Shown: positions 12,777 through 26,669 of the stretch, piece after piece | Numbering within the stretch: the first letter of the stretch is position 1 | How the letters are laid out: every line of letters begins with the position of its first letter | From: Dama dama | Taxonomy: Eukaryota; Chordata; Mammalia; Artiodactyla; Cervidae | Direction: 5' to 3' | DNA: 64,000 bases | Assembly (NCBI RefSeq): GCF_033118175.1 | Contig: NC_083714.1 | Span: forward strand, 5,084,001 to 5,148,000 | The notes under the pieces: model-generated | Seen by the model: only the letters and a program-made list of their open reading frames with translations | What the model was told of the DNA's origin: nothing | Database searches by the model: none | Program-made: the position numbers and the translations under genes

Positions 12777-15700
12777 AGGCCTCTTGTCGAGATGAGGCGG
12801 GGAACTAGGGCTTTCTCTAGGGTCTCCACAGGGTATTCAAACAGACCTTCATGTTGTGTGATGAAAGACAAGCTTGCATTCAATTCACTGCAGGATAGTC
12901 CGGCCTTATTTAGAGTCAGGGCATCTCGGTGTCCATTCCACTTGAGGCAGCAAGCTCAGGGTCCCTCTCACATAACTTTAGCTGACACAATCCTCCTCTT
13001 GAGGAGCTTGTGGAAAGTTGGCATTCCTCTTGAGTCGAAGCCAGGGTATCAGCTCTCATCTCAAGATGATTTGGAGTACAAGGAGCTTTTCTCGAGTTGC
13101 TGTGCTGAACTTGATATTCCTCTCGACTTGCGACGGTGCTCTCGGGGAAACTCTGTCGTTGCCTAGAGGAAGCCAAGGCCCTTGTCCTGTTTGATGAGGA
13201 AGGCAGGATGGCTCTGGAGACAATGCATGGAATCGGGCCTCATCTCGATTTGATTTGGGGTGCACGGAGCACTTTCCTGTTTCTGCGGGGACCTCAGGGT
13301 CCCTCTCGACTTGTCACTGTGTTCTTGGGGACTCTCTGGAGTTCCATCAAGGAAGTCAAGGCTCCTTTCGTGTTTGATGGGGAACACGGATTTCTCTCTA
13401 TGCAATGCAGGGGAATCGAGTCTCATATTGCGGTGAGGCAGAAGTCTCATGTTTTTTCTGGAGTTGCGGTGGGAACCAAGGGTATATTCCGAGTTACGCC
13501 GGGGATTGCCCTTCAAAACTCGTGTTGGTTCAGTGACGTCAGGAATCCCGTCTAGTTGCGAGGGACACCTCGGAGTACTCCTCAAGGCTTGGCAGTGCAA
13601 TAGGGATGCCTCTCAAGGTGAAGCAGGAGACCAAGGGACCCTTTCCAGTTGCCACAGGGATATTGGGATTCCTATCAATTTTCATTTGGATGCAGGCATC
13701 GTCTCCTTTTGAGGCACTGAACTCCACGTGCCTCTTGAGTTGTCAAAGGGATGTGAGGCCTTCTGTCGTGATGAGGCTGGGAAATAGGGCTTTCTCTAGG
13801 GTTTCCACAGTGGATTCAGACATCCCTTTTTCTTGTGAGATGAAAGAGGAGCCTGCATTCAAGTCACTGCAGGAAATCTGGCCTTATTTCAAGTCAGGGC
13901 ATCTTCGTGCCCATTGCACGTGAGGCAGCAAACTCAGGGGCCCTCTCACATACATATAGCTTGAGAAGCCTCATCTTGAGGTGCTTGTGGAAAGTTGGCA
14001 TTCCTCTTGATTCGAAGTCAGGGAATCCGCTCTCATCTCTAGATCATTTGGGGTACACAAAGCTTTTCTCGAGTTGCTGTGCTGAGCTTTCAGTTCCCTT
14101 AGACTTGAGACGCTCTTCTCAGGGAATCTCTGGAGTTGCTTAAAGACGTCAACCACTTGTCATGTTTGATGGGGAGCACAGGATGTCTCTGGAGCAAATT
14201 CAGGGGAATCGGGCCTCATCTCGAGTTGATTTGGGGTACACGGAGCTCTTTTGTGTTCCTGCGGGGACCTGAGGGTCCCTCTAGATTTGTGACAGTGTTA
14301 TCGGGGACTCTCTGGAGTTCCATCAAGGAAGTCAAGTCTCCTTTCTTGTTTGACGGGGAACACGGACTTGCTCTGCATGCAGTGCAGGGAAATTGCGCCT
14401 CATCTCGCGTGGAGAGGGAAGTCTCACGGTTTTGCTCGAGTTGAGCAGGCAACCTGGGTTATGTTTTCCAGTTACAACAGGGATGGCCCTCCAAAACTCA
14501 TGTTGGTTCAGCAAAGTCATGAGTCCTCTCTATTTGTGACGGACACCTCGGGATGCTCCTCCAGGCTTGGCAGGGCAATAGGGACACCTCTCGAGGTTAG
14601 GCGGGAGATCCAGATTCCCATTCCAGATGCCACAGGTATATTGGAATTCCAATCAATATTCAAGAGGAATCAGGCATCGTCTCCTTTTAAGGCATTGGAA
14701 TCCGCGTGCCTCTCGAGTTGTCAAAGGGATGTGAGGCCTCCCGTCGAGATGAGGCGGGGAACTAGGTCTTTCTCTAGGGTCTCCACAGGGGATTCAGACA
14801 TCCCTTCTTCTTGTGAGATGAAAGACCAGCCTGCATTCAAGTCACTGCAGGGAAATCAGGACTTATTTCGAATCAGGGCATCTCGTTGTCCATTCTTCTT
14901 CAGGCAGCAATCTCAGGGTCCCTCTCACATCCCTATAGCTGAGAGACGAGTCCTCTTGAGGTTTTTGTAGAAAGGTGCCATTCCTCTTGATTCGAAGCCA
15001 GGGAATCTGCTCTCATCTCGAGATGATTTGGGGTACAGGGAGCTTTCCTCGAGTTGCTGTGCTGAACTTGGTGTTCCTCTAGACTTGGTACAGTTTTCTC
15101 GGGGAATCTCTGGAGTTGCGTAAAGGAAGTCAAGCCACCTGTCATGTTTGATGGTGAATGCGGAATGGCTCTGGAGCAAATGCAGGGGAATCGGACCTCA
15201 TCTTGAGTTTATTTGAGTTACACGGAATTCTTTCATATTGCTCAGGTGAACTCATGGGCCCTCTAGACTTGTGATAGTGTTCTTGGGAACTCCCTGGAGT
15301 TCCATCATGGATGTCAAGGCTCCTTTCGTGTTTGACATGGAACACGGACTTTCTCTGCACGCAATGCAGGGGAATCAGGCCTCATCTCGCAGGGAGGGGG
15401 AAGTCTCATTGTTTTTCTCGAGTTTCGGCGGGAACCTGGTGTATGTTCTCGAGTTACGATGGAGATGGCCCTTCAAAACTCATGTTTGTTCAGCGATGTC
15501 AGGACTCCTGACGAGTTGCGAGGGTTAACACGGGATGCTCCTCGAGGCTTGGCAGTGCCATAGGGATGCCTCTCGAGGTGAGGTGGGAGACCCAGGGTCC
15601 CTTTCCAGTTGCCACAGGGATATTGGGATTCCTATCAATTTTCAAGAGGAGTCAGGCATCGTCTCCTTTTGAGGCATTGAACTCCACATGCCTCTGGAGT

Positions 15701-16869
15701 TGTCAAAGGGATGTGAGGCCTCCTGTTGAGATGGGGCCGGGAAATAGGGCTTTCTCTATGGTCTCCACAGGGCATTCAGACATCCCTTCATCCTGTGAGA
15801 TGAAAGGCACGCCTGCATTCAAGTCACTGCAGGGAAATCTGGTCTTATATACAGTCAGGTCATCTCGGTGTCTGTTCCACTTGAGGCAGCAAATTTTGGG
15901 TCCCTCTCATATACGTATAGTTGAGAGAAGCCTCCTCTTGACGTGCTTGTGGCAAGTTGGCATACCTCTTGAGTCGAAGTCAGGGAATCAGCTCTCATCT
16001 CGAGATCATTTGGGCTACACGGAGCTTTTCTCGAGTTGCTATGCTGAATTTGGTGTTCCCTTATACTTGAGACGGTGTTCTCGGGGAATCTCTGGAGTTC
16101 CCTAGAAGCACTCAAGCCACTTGTCGTGTTTGATGGTGAACGCGGGATGTCTCTAGAACCAATGCAGGGGAATCGGGCCTCATCTCGAGTTGATTTGGGG
16201 TACACGGATCTCTTTCTTGTAGCTGCAGTGACCTCAGGGTCCCTCTAGACTTGTGACAGTGTTCTTGGGGAATCTCTGGATTTCCTTCAAGGAAGTTAAG
16301 GCTCATTTCGTGTTTGACGGGGAACACTGACTTGCTCTGAAGGCAGTGCAGGTCAATCGGGCCTCATCTCACGGGGAGGGGGAAGTCTCATGGTTTTTCT
16401 CGAGTTGCGGTGTTAACCTGGTGTATGTTCTCTAGTTACGACGGGGATGGCCCTTCAAAACTCATGTTGGTTCAGCGATGTCAGGACACCTGTCTAGTTG
16501 CTATGGACACCTCAGGATGCTCCTTTAGTCTTGGCAGGGCAATAAGGACGCCTCTCGATATGAGGCAGGGGACCCAGGGTCCCTTTCCAGTTGCCACAGG
16601 GATATTGGGATTCCTATCAACATTCAAGAGGAGTCAGGCATCCTCTCCTTTTGAGGCATCGAACTCTGCGTGAATCTCGATTTATCAAAGGATGTAAGGC
16701 CTCTTGTTGAGATGAGGCGGGGAACTAGGGCTTTCCGTAGGGTCTCCAAGGGTATTCAATTCGACCTTCAAGTTGTGTGATGAAAGACGAGCTTGCATTC
16801 AATTCACTGCATTGTAGTCTGGCCTTATTTCGAGTCAGGGCATCTCGGTGTCCATTCCACTTGAGGCAT

Positions 16870-16886
16870 CAAGCTCAGCGGACATC
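16870..16886. other. Inversion junction between the satellite A arms
   Basis: Up to about 16,877 the sequence follows the forward unit (cattccacttgaggca, then caagctcag). From about 16,880 it follows the reverse complement, starting at the complementary landmark (catcacatcccttt). The two arms meet at different phases of the unit, roughly 180 bp apart, so this is not a perfect palindrome centre. No foreign sequence is visible between them. Confidence 0.85.
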
Positions 16887-19800
16887 ACATCCCTTTCACA
16901 ACACGGGTGGAATGCGGAGTTCAGTGCTTCAAAAGGAGACGAAACCTGACTGCTCTTGAAAACTGACAGGAGTCTCAGTATCGCTCTGGCAACTGCAAAG
17001 GGAAACTTGCTTTCCTGCCTCATCTCGAGAGGCGTCCCTATTTTCCTGCCAAGCCTCGAGGAGATTCCCAAGGTGTCACTCGCAGCTAGACAGGAGTCCT
17101 GACGTCACTGAACAAACACTAGTTTTGAAGGGCCAGCCCCGCCGTAACTCGAGGTCATACCCCAGATTCCCGCCACAACTCGAGAAACCCATGAGAATTC
17201 CCCTTCGCCACAAGATGAGGCCCGATTCCCCTGCATTGAGGTGCAGAGGAAGTCCGTGTTCCCCATCAAACATGAAAGGCACCTTGACTTCCTAGATGAA
17301 ACTCCACAGAGTCTGCAAGAACTCTGTCACAAGTCTAGAGCGACCATGAGGTCAACGTAGCAACAAGAAAGAGCCCCGTGTACCGCAAATCAACTCGAGA
17401 TGAGGTCCAATTCCCCTGCATTGGCTCCAGGGGAATCCTGCATTCCTCATCAAACAGGACAATTGGCTTGACTTCTTTTAGGCAACTTCAGAGATTCCCC
17501 AAGAACACCATCCCAGGTCTAGAGGAACACCAAGTTCAGCATAGCAACTCAAGAAAAGTTCCCTGTACAACAAATCATTTTGAGATGAGAGATGATTCCC
17601 TGACTTTGAATCAAGAGGAATGCCACCTTTACAGAGGTAGCTCAAATGGAGGCTTTTCTCAGCTCTAGGTATGTGAGAGGGACCCTGAGTTTTCTGACTC
17701 CAGTGGAATGGTCACCGAGATGCCGTGACTCGAAATAAGGCCGGATTTCCCTGCAGTGACATGAATGCAGGCTTGCCTTTCAACTCAAAAGATGAAGGCA
17801 TGTCTGAATCCCCTGTGGACACCCTAGAGAAAGCCCTAGTTCCCTGCCTCATCTCGAAAGGAGACCTCACATCCCTTTGACAACTCGAGAGGAACACGGA
17901 GTTCAATGCTCCAAAATTAGACGATGACAGACTCCTCTTGAAAATTGACAGGAATCCCAGTATCCCTGTAGCACACTTGAAAGTGACAGTGGGTCTCCCT
18001 ACTCAACTCGAGAGGCGTCCCTATTGCCCAGCCAAGCCTCAAGGAGAATCCCGAGGTGACCCTCAAAACTAGACAGGCGTCCTGACGTCGCTGAACAAAC
18101 AGGAGTTGTGAGGGGCAATCCCCGTCGTAACTCGAGAATATAACCCAGGATCCCGCCACAACTCGAGAAAACCATGAGAATTCCCCCTCGCCGCGAGATG
18201 AGGCCCGATTCCCGTGCACTGAGGTGCAGAGCAAGTCCGTATTCCCCATCAAACATGAAAGGCACCTTGACTTCCTAGATGAAACTCCACAGAGTCCCCA
18301 AGAACTCTGTCACATGTGTAGAGGGACCCTGAAGTTAATGCAGCAACAAGAAAGAGCCCCGAGTACCGCAAATCAACTCGAGATGAGGCCCAATTCACCT
18401 GCATTGGTTCCAGGGGAATCCTGCATTCCTCATCAAACAGGACAATTGGCTTGACTTCTTTTAGGCAACTTCAGAGATTCCCCAAGAACACCATCTCAGA
18501 TCTAGTGGAACATAAACTTCAGCATAGCAACTCGAGAAAAGCTCCTTGTAACCCAAATCATTTTGAGATAAGAGCTGATTCCCTGGCTTCGAATCAAGAG
18601 GAATGCCAACTTTACAGAGGCAGCTCAAATGGCAGCTTTTCTCACCTCTAGGTATGTGAGACAGACCCTGAGGTTTCTGCCTCAAGTGGAATGGACAACG
18701 AGATGTCCTGACTCAAAATAAGGCCGGAATTCCCTGCAGTGACTTGAATTCAGGCTCGTCTTTCATCTCACAAGATGAAGGGATGTCTGAATCCCCAGTG
18801 AAGACCCTAGAGAAAGCCCAAGTTCCCCGCCTCATCTCGACAGGAGGCCTCACAGCCCTGTGACAACATGAGTGGAACGCGGAGGTCAATGCTTCAAAAG
18901 TAGATGATGACTGGCTCTCTTGAAAATTGACAGGAATCCCAGTATACCTGTGGCAACTTGAAAGTACACTGGGTCTCCTGCCTCACCTCGAGAGGCGTCC
19001 CTATTGCCCTGCAGAGCCTCGAAGAGAATCCTGATTTCTCCCTCGCAACTAGACAGGAGTCCTGATGTCGCTGAACAAACACATGTTTGGAGGGGCCATC
19101 CCTGTCGTCACTCGAGAATATAACCCAGGTTTCCTCCGCAAGTCGAGAAAAACCATGAGACTCCCACCTGATGAGAGATGAGATCCGATTCCCCTGCATT
19201 GCATGCAGAGCAATTGGGTTCCCCACCAAACATGTAAGGAGCCTTGACTTCCTTGATGGAACTCCAGAGAGTCACCAAAAACACTCACACAAGTCTAGAG
19301 GGACCCTGAGGTCCCCAGAGCAACATGAAAAGAGCTCGATGTACCCCAATCAACTCGAGATGAGGCCAGATTCCCCTACATTGGCTCTGGCTCAATCCGA
19401 GCTTCCCCATCAAACAAGACAAGTGGATTGACTTACTTTAGGCAACTCCAGAGATTCCCCGAGAACACTGTCCTAAGTATAGAGGAACATCACGTTCAGC
19501 ACAGCAACTAGAAAACAGCTCTGTGTACCTCAAATCATCTCGAGATGAGAGCTGATTCCCTGGCTTTGACTCAAGAGGAATGCCAGCTTTAAACAACACC
19601 TAAAGAGGAGGCATCTCTGAGCTATATGTATGTGAGAGGGACCCTGAGTTTGCTGCCTCAAGTGGAATGGACACCGAGATGCCCTGACTCAACATAAGGC
19701 CGGAATTCCCTGCAGTGACTTGAATGCAGGCTCGTCTTTCATCTCACAAGATGAAGGGATGTCTGAATCTCCTGTGGAGACCCTAGAGAATACCCTAGTT

Positions 19801-22800
19801 CCCCGCCTCATCTTGACAAGGGGCCTCACATCCCTTTGACAACACGAGAGGCACGTGGAGTTCAATGCTTCAAAAGGAGACGAAGCCTGACTCCTCTTGA
19901 AAACTGACAGGAGTCACAGTATCGCTCTGGCAACTGCAAACGGAAACTTGGTCTCCCGCCTCACCTCGAGAGGCGTCCCTATTGTCCTGCCAAGGCTCGG
20001 GGAGAACCCCAAGGTGGACTTCCCAACTAGAGAGGCGTCCTGACGTCGCTGAACAAACACGAATTTTGAAGAGCCATCCCCGCCATAACTGGTGAACATA
20101 CCCCAGGTTCCCGCCACAACTCGAGAAAACCATGAGAATTCCCCTGGTCGCGAGATGAGGCCCAATTCCCATGCATTGAGGTGCAGAGCAAGTCCGTATT
20201 CCCCATCAAACATGAAAGGCACCTTGACTTCCTAGATGAAACTCCACAGAGTCCTCAAGAACTCTGTCACAAGTCTAGAGGGACCCTGAGGTCAACGCGG
20301 CAACAAGAAAGAGCCCTGTGTACCGCAAATCAACTCGAGATGAGGCCCAATTCACCTGCATTGGCTCCAGAGCAATCCTGCATTCCTCATCAAACAGGAC
20401 AATTGGCTTGACTTCTTTTAGGCAACTTCAGAGTCTCCCCAAGAACACCGTCCGAGGTCTAGTGGAACACCAAGTTCAGCATAGCAACTCGAGAAAAGCT
20501 CCTTGTACCCCAAATCATTTTGAGATGAGAGCTGATTCCCTGGCTTCAAATCAAGAGGAATGCCAACTTTACAGAGGCAGCTCAAATGGAGGATTTTCTC
20601 AGCTTTAGGTATGTGAGAAAGACCCTGAGGTTTCTGCCTCAAGTGGAATGGACAACGAGATGCCCTGACTCAAAATAAGGCCAGAATTCCCTGCAGTGAC
20701 TTGAATTCAGGCTCGTCATTCATCTCACAAGTTGAAGGGATGTCTGAATCCCCAGTGAAGACCCTAGAGAAAGCCCTAGTTCCCCGCCTCATCTCACCAG
20801 GAGGCCTCACATCCCTTTGACAACATGAGTGGAACACGGAGTTCAATGCTTCAAAAGTAGATGATGACTGACTCTCTAGAAAATTGAAAGGAATCCCAGT
20901 ATACCTGTGGCAACTTGAAAGGACACTGGGTCTCCTCCCTCACTTCGAGAGGCGTCCCAATTGCCCTGCCAAGCCTCGAGGAAATCCCCAACGTGGCCCT
21001 CGCAACTAGACAGGAGTCCTGACGTCGCTGAACAAACACGAGTTTTGAAGGGCCATCCCCGCTGTAACTCGAGAACCTAACCCTGGTTCCCCGCCATAAC
21101 TCCCGAAAAACAATGAGAGTTTCCCCTCGCCGTGAGATGAGGCCCAATTCCCCTGCAATGCATGCAGAGTAAGTCCGAGTTCCCCATCAAACACGAAAGG
21201 AGCCTTGACTTCCTTGATGGAAATACAGAGAGACCACAAGAACACTGTCACAAGTCTAGAGGGACCCTGAGGTCCCCACAGCAACATGAAAGAGCTCCGT
21301 GTACTCCAAATCAACTCGAGATGAGGCCTGATTCCCCTGCATTGTCTCCAGAGACATTCTGCGATACCCATCATATACGACAAGGGCTTACTTCCTTTAG
21401 GCAACTCTAGAATTTCCCTGAGAATCCCGTCTCATGTCTAAAGGAACACCAAGTTCAACACAGATACTCGAGAAAAGGTCTTGTGCCCCAAATCATCTCG
21501 AGATGAGAGCTGATTCCCTGGCTTCAACTCAAGAGGAATGCCAACTTTTCACAAGCCCCTCATAGGGAGGCATCTCTCAGCTATAGGTATGTGAGAGGGA
21601 CCCTGAGTTTTCTGACTCCAGTGGAATGGTCACCAAGATGCCATGACTCGAAATAAGGCCGGATTTCCCTGCAGTGACATGAATGCAGGCTTGCCTTTCA
21701 ACTCAAAAGATGAAGGCATGTCTGAATCCCCTGTGGACACCCTAGAGAAAGCCCTAGTTCCCTGCCTCATCTCGAAAGGAGGCCTCACGTCCCTTTTACA
21801 ACTCGAGAGGAACACGGAGTTCAATGCTTCAAAATTAGACGATGACAGACTCCTCTTGAAAATTCACAGGAATCCCAGTATCCCTGTAGCACACTTGAAA
21901 GTGACAGTGGGTCTCCCTACTCAGCTCGAGAGGCATTCCTATTGATTGCCTAGCCAAGCCTCAAGGAGAATCCCGAGGTGACCCTCAAAACTAGACAGGC
22001 GTCCTGACTTCACTGAACAAACAGGAGTTGTGAGGGGCAATCCCCGTCGTAACTCGAGAATATACCCCAGGTCCCCTCCGCAATTCGAGAAAAACCATGA
22101 GACTTCCCGCTCGATTAGAGATGAGGACACATTCGCCTGCATTGAGTGCAGAGCAAGTCCGTGTTACCCATCAAACATGAAAGGAGCCTTGACTTCCTTG
22201 ATGGAACTCCAGAGAGTCCTCAACAACACTCTAACAAGTATAGAGGGATACTAAGGCCCCCGCAGCAACACGAAAGTGCTCCGTGTACTCCAAATCAACT
22301 CGAGATGAGGCCCGATTCCCCTGCATTCTCTCCAGAGCCATCCCGCATTCCCCATCAAATATGACATGTGGCTTGACGTCCTTTAGGCACCTGCAGAGAT
22401 TCCACGAGAATACCATCACAAGTCTAGAGGAACACCAAGTTCAGCACAGCAACTCGAGAAAAGCTCTGTGCACCCCAAATCAACTCGAGATGAGAGCTGA
22501 TTCCCTGGTTTGACTCAAGAGGAATGCCAACTTTCTACAAGCACATCACGAGCAGGCTTCTCTCAGCTATATGTATGTGAAAGGAACCCTGAGTTTGGTG
22601 CCTCAACTGGAATGGTCACCGAGATGCCCTGACTCGAAATAAAGGTGGAATTCCCTGCAGTGACTTGAATGCAGGCTCGTCTTTCATCTCACAAGATGAA
22701 GGGATGTCTGAGTCCCCTGTGAAGACACTAGACAAAGCCATAGTTCCCCTCCTCATCTCAACAGGAGACCTCACAACCCTTTATCAACACGAGGGGAACG

Positions 22801-25800
22801 TGGAGTTCAATGCTTCAAAAGGAGACGAAGCCTGACACCTCTTGAAAACTGACAGGTGTCTCAGTATCGCTCTGGCAACTGGAAAGGGAAACTTGGTCTC
22901 CCGCCTCACCTCGAGAGGCGTCCCTACTGTCGTGCCACACCTCGAGGAGAATCCCAAGGTGTCACTCGCAGCTAGACAGGAGACCTGACGTCGCTGAACA
23001 AACACTAGTTTTGAAGGGCCATCCCCGCCATAACTCTAGAACATACCCCAGGTTCCCGCCACAACTCGAGAAAACCATGAGAATTCCCCCTCGCCACAAG
23101 ATGAGGCCCGATTCCCCTGCATTGAGGTGCAGAGCAAGTCCGTGTTCCCGATCAAACATGAAAGGCACCTTGACTTCCTAGATGAAACTCCACAGAGTCC
23201 CCAAGAATTGTGTCACAAGTCTACAGGGACCCTGAAATCAATGCAGCAACAAGAAAGAGCCCCGTGTACCGCACATCAACTCGAGATGAGGCCCAATTCC
23301 CCTACATTGTTTCCAGAGCAATCCTGCATTCCTCATCAAACAGGACAATTGGCTTGACTTCTTTTAGGCAACTTCAGAGATTCCCCAAGAACACCGTCCC
23401 AGGTCTAGAGGGACACCACGTTCAGCATAGCAACTCGAGAAAAGCTCCTTGTACCCCAAATCATTTTGAGATGAGAGCCGATTCCCTGGCTTCGAATCAA
23501 GAGGAATGCCAAGTTTACAGAGGCAGCTCAAATGGAGGCTTTTCTCAGCTCAAGGTATGTGAGACAGACCCTGAGGTTAATGGACAACGAGATGCCCTGA
23601 CTCGAAATAAGGCCGGAATTCCCTGCAGTGACTTGAATTCAGGCTCGTCTTTCATCTCACAAAATGAAGGGATGTCTGAATCCCCAGTGAAGGCCCTAGA
23701 AAAAGCACTAGTTCCCTGCCTCATCTCGACAGGAGGACTCACATCCCTTTGACAATATGAGTGGAACACGGAGTTCAATGCTTCAAAAGTAGATGATGAC
23801 TGACTCTCTTGCAAATTGAAAGGAATCCCAGTATACCTGTGGCAACTTGAAAGGACACTGGGTCTCCCACCTCACCTCGAGAGGTGTCCCTATTGCCCTG
23901 CAAAGCCTCGAAGAGAATCCCGATTTGTCCCTCGCAACTAGACAGGAGTCCTGACGTCACTGAACAAACACGAGTTTGGAGGGGCCATCCCCGTCGTCAC
24001 TCGAGAATATAACCCAGGTTCTCTCCGCAACTCGAGAAAAACTATGAGACTTCCCGCTTGATGAGAGATGAGATCTGATTCCCCTGCATTGCATGCAGAG
24101 CTATTGGGTTCCCAATCAATCATGAAAGGAGCCTTGACTTCCTTGATGGAACTCCAGAGTGTCACCGAGAACACTGATGCAAGTCTAGAGGGACCCTGAG
24201 GTCCCTGCAGCAACATGAAAGAGCTCGGTGTACCCCAAATCAACTTGATATGAGGCCAGATTCCCCTACATTGGCTCTGGAGCCATCCAACATTCGCCAT
24301 CAAACAAGACAAGTGGCTTGACCTCCTTTAGGCAACTCCAGAGATTCCCTGAGAACACTGTCCTAAGTATAGAGGAACATCTGGTTCAGCAAAGCAACTA
24401 GAAAACATCTCCGTGTACCTCAAATCATCTCGAGATGAGAGCTGATTCCCTGGCTTTGACTCAAGAGGAATGCCAGCTTTAAACAACACCTAAAGAGGAG
24501 GCTTCTCTCAGCTATAGGTACGTGAGAGGGACCCTGAGTTTGCTGCCTCAAGTGGAATGGACACCGAGATGCCCTGAATCGACATAAGGCCGGATTTCCC
24601 TGCAGTGAGTTGAATGCAGGCTCGTCTTTCATCTCACAAGATGAAGGGATGTCTGAATCCCCTGTGGAGACCCTAGAGAATACCCTAGTTCCCCGCCTCA
24701 TCTCGACAAGGGGCCTCACATCCCTTTGACAACACGAGAGGCACGTGGAGTTCAATGCTTCAAAAGGAGACGACGCGTGACTCCTCTTGAAAACTGACAG
24801 GAGTCTCAGTATCGCTCTGGCAACTGCAAAGGGAAACTTGGTCTCCCGCCTCACCTCGAGAGGCGTCCCTATTGTCATGCCAAGCTTCGAGGAGAACCCC
24901 AAGGTGTCCCTCGCAACTAGACAGGAGTCCTGACATTGCTGAACAAACACGAGTTTTGAAGGGCCATCCCCACCGTAACTCGAGAACATACCCCACTTTC
25001 CCGCCACAACTCGAGAAAACCATGAGAATTCCCCCTCGCCATGAGATGAGGCCCATTTCCCCTGCATTGAGTTGCAAAACAATTTCGTTTTCCCCATCAA
25101 ACATGAAAGGCACCTTGACTTCCTAGATGAAACTCCACAGAGTCCCCAAGAACTCTGTCACAAGTCTAGAGGGACCCTGAAGTAAATGCAGCAACAAGAA
25201 AGAGCCCCGTGTACCGCAAATCAACTCGAGCTGAGGCCCGATTCCCCTGCATTGGCTCCAGAGCCATTCCGTGATACCCATCATACATGACAAGGGGCTT
25301 ACTTCCTTTAGGCAACTCTAGAAGTTCCCCGAGAATCCCGTCTCATGTCTAAAGGAACACCAAGTTCAACACAGAACTCGAGAAAATGTCCTTTTGCCCC
25401 GAATCATCTCGAGATGAGAGCTGATTCCCTGGCTTCAACTCAAGCGGAATGCCAACTTTCCACAAGCCCCTCATGGGGAGGCTTCTCTCAGCTATAGATA
25501 TGTGAGAGGGACCCTGAGTTTTCTGACTCAAGTGGAATGGTCACCGAGATGCCCTGACTCGAAATAAGGCCGGATTTCCCTGCAGTGACATGAATGCAGG
25601 CTTGTCTTTCATCTCAAAAGATGAAGGCATCTCTGAATCCCCTGTGGAGACCTTAGAGAAAGCCCTAGTTCCCCGCCTCATCTCAACAAGAGGCCTCACA
25701 TCCCTTTGACAACTTGAGAGGAACACGGAGTTCAATGCTCCAAAATTAGACGATGACAGACTCCTCTTGAAAATTGACAGGAATCCCAGTATCCCTGTAG

Positions 25801-26669
25801 CACACTTGAAAGAGACAGTGTGTCTCCCTACTCAACTCGAGAGGCGTCCCTATTGCCCAGCCAAGCCTCAAGGAGAATCCCGAAGTGACCCTCAAAACTA
25901 GACTGGCGTCCTGACGTTGCTGAACAAACAGGAGTTGTGAGGGGCAATCCCCGTCGTAACTCGAGAATATACCCCAGGTTCCCTCCGCAATTCGAGAAAA
26001 ACCATGAGACTTCCTGCTCGATTAGAGATGAGAACAGATTCCCTTGCATTGATTGCAGAGCAAGACCGTGTTACCCATCAAACATGAAAGGAGCCTTGAC
26101 TTCCTTGATGGAACTCAAGAGTCCGCAACAACACTCTCACAAGTATAGAGGGACCCTGAGGTCCCCACAGCAACACGAAAGCGCTCCGTGTACTCTAAAT
26201 CAACTTGAGATGAGGCCTGATTTCCCTGCATTCTCTCCAGAGGCATCCCACATTCCCCATCAAACATGACATGTGGCTCGACTTCTTTTAGGCAACTGCA
26301 GAGATTCCATGAGAATACCATCACAAGTCTAGAGGAACACGAAGTTCAGCACAACAACTCGAGAAAAGCTCCGTGCACCCCAAATCATCTCGAGATGAGA
26401 GCTGATTCCCTGGTTTGAATCAAGAGGAATGCCAACTTCCCACAAGCACTTCAAGAGGAGGCCTCTCTCAGCTATAGGTATGTGAGAAGACCCTGAATTT
26501 GCTTTGTCAAGTGGAATGAGCACCGAGATGCTGTGATTCGAAATAAGGCTGGATTTCCCTGCAGTGACTTGAATGCAGGCTCGTCTTTCATCTCACAAGA
26601 TGAAGGGTTGTCTGATTCCCCTGTGGAGACACTAGAGAATACCCTAGTTCCCCGGCTCATCTCGACAGG

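Larger units (their letters stand above)
1..16878 (+). repeat. Satellite A array, forward arm (~980-bp unit on a 31-bp sub-repeat)
   Basis: Head-to-tail tandem array. A landmark beginning aggcctcctg recurs at 1, 978, 1958, 2938, 3920, 4901, 5881, 7046, 8024, 9002, 9982, 10964, 11944, 12777, 13756, 14734, 15716 and 16697. Most spacings are 977-982 bp; the exceptions are 1165 and 833. Inside a unit, sub-repeats starting near ctcgag or a variant recur about every 31 bp, for example at 2639, 2670 and 2701. The unit is rich in CpG. A degenerate 31-bp sub-repeat is the known hallmark of ruminant satellite I (the bovine 1.715 family and sheep/goat satellite I), so I assign it to that superfamily. 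The 980-bp period differs from the ~1.4-kb bovine and ~0.8-kb caprine units as I remember them. Open frames through it are not genes. Confidence 0.9.

Noticed and set aside
24420..25100. A 226-codon open frame, and similar 180-212-codon frames at 4,646, 5,530, 10,649 and 14,350
   Set aside because: They lie wholly within satellite A, recur in shifted and truncated form in neighbouring units, exist on both strands, and use no recognisable domain. The satellite is poor in stop codons by composition.
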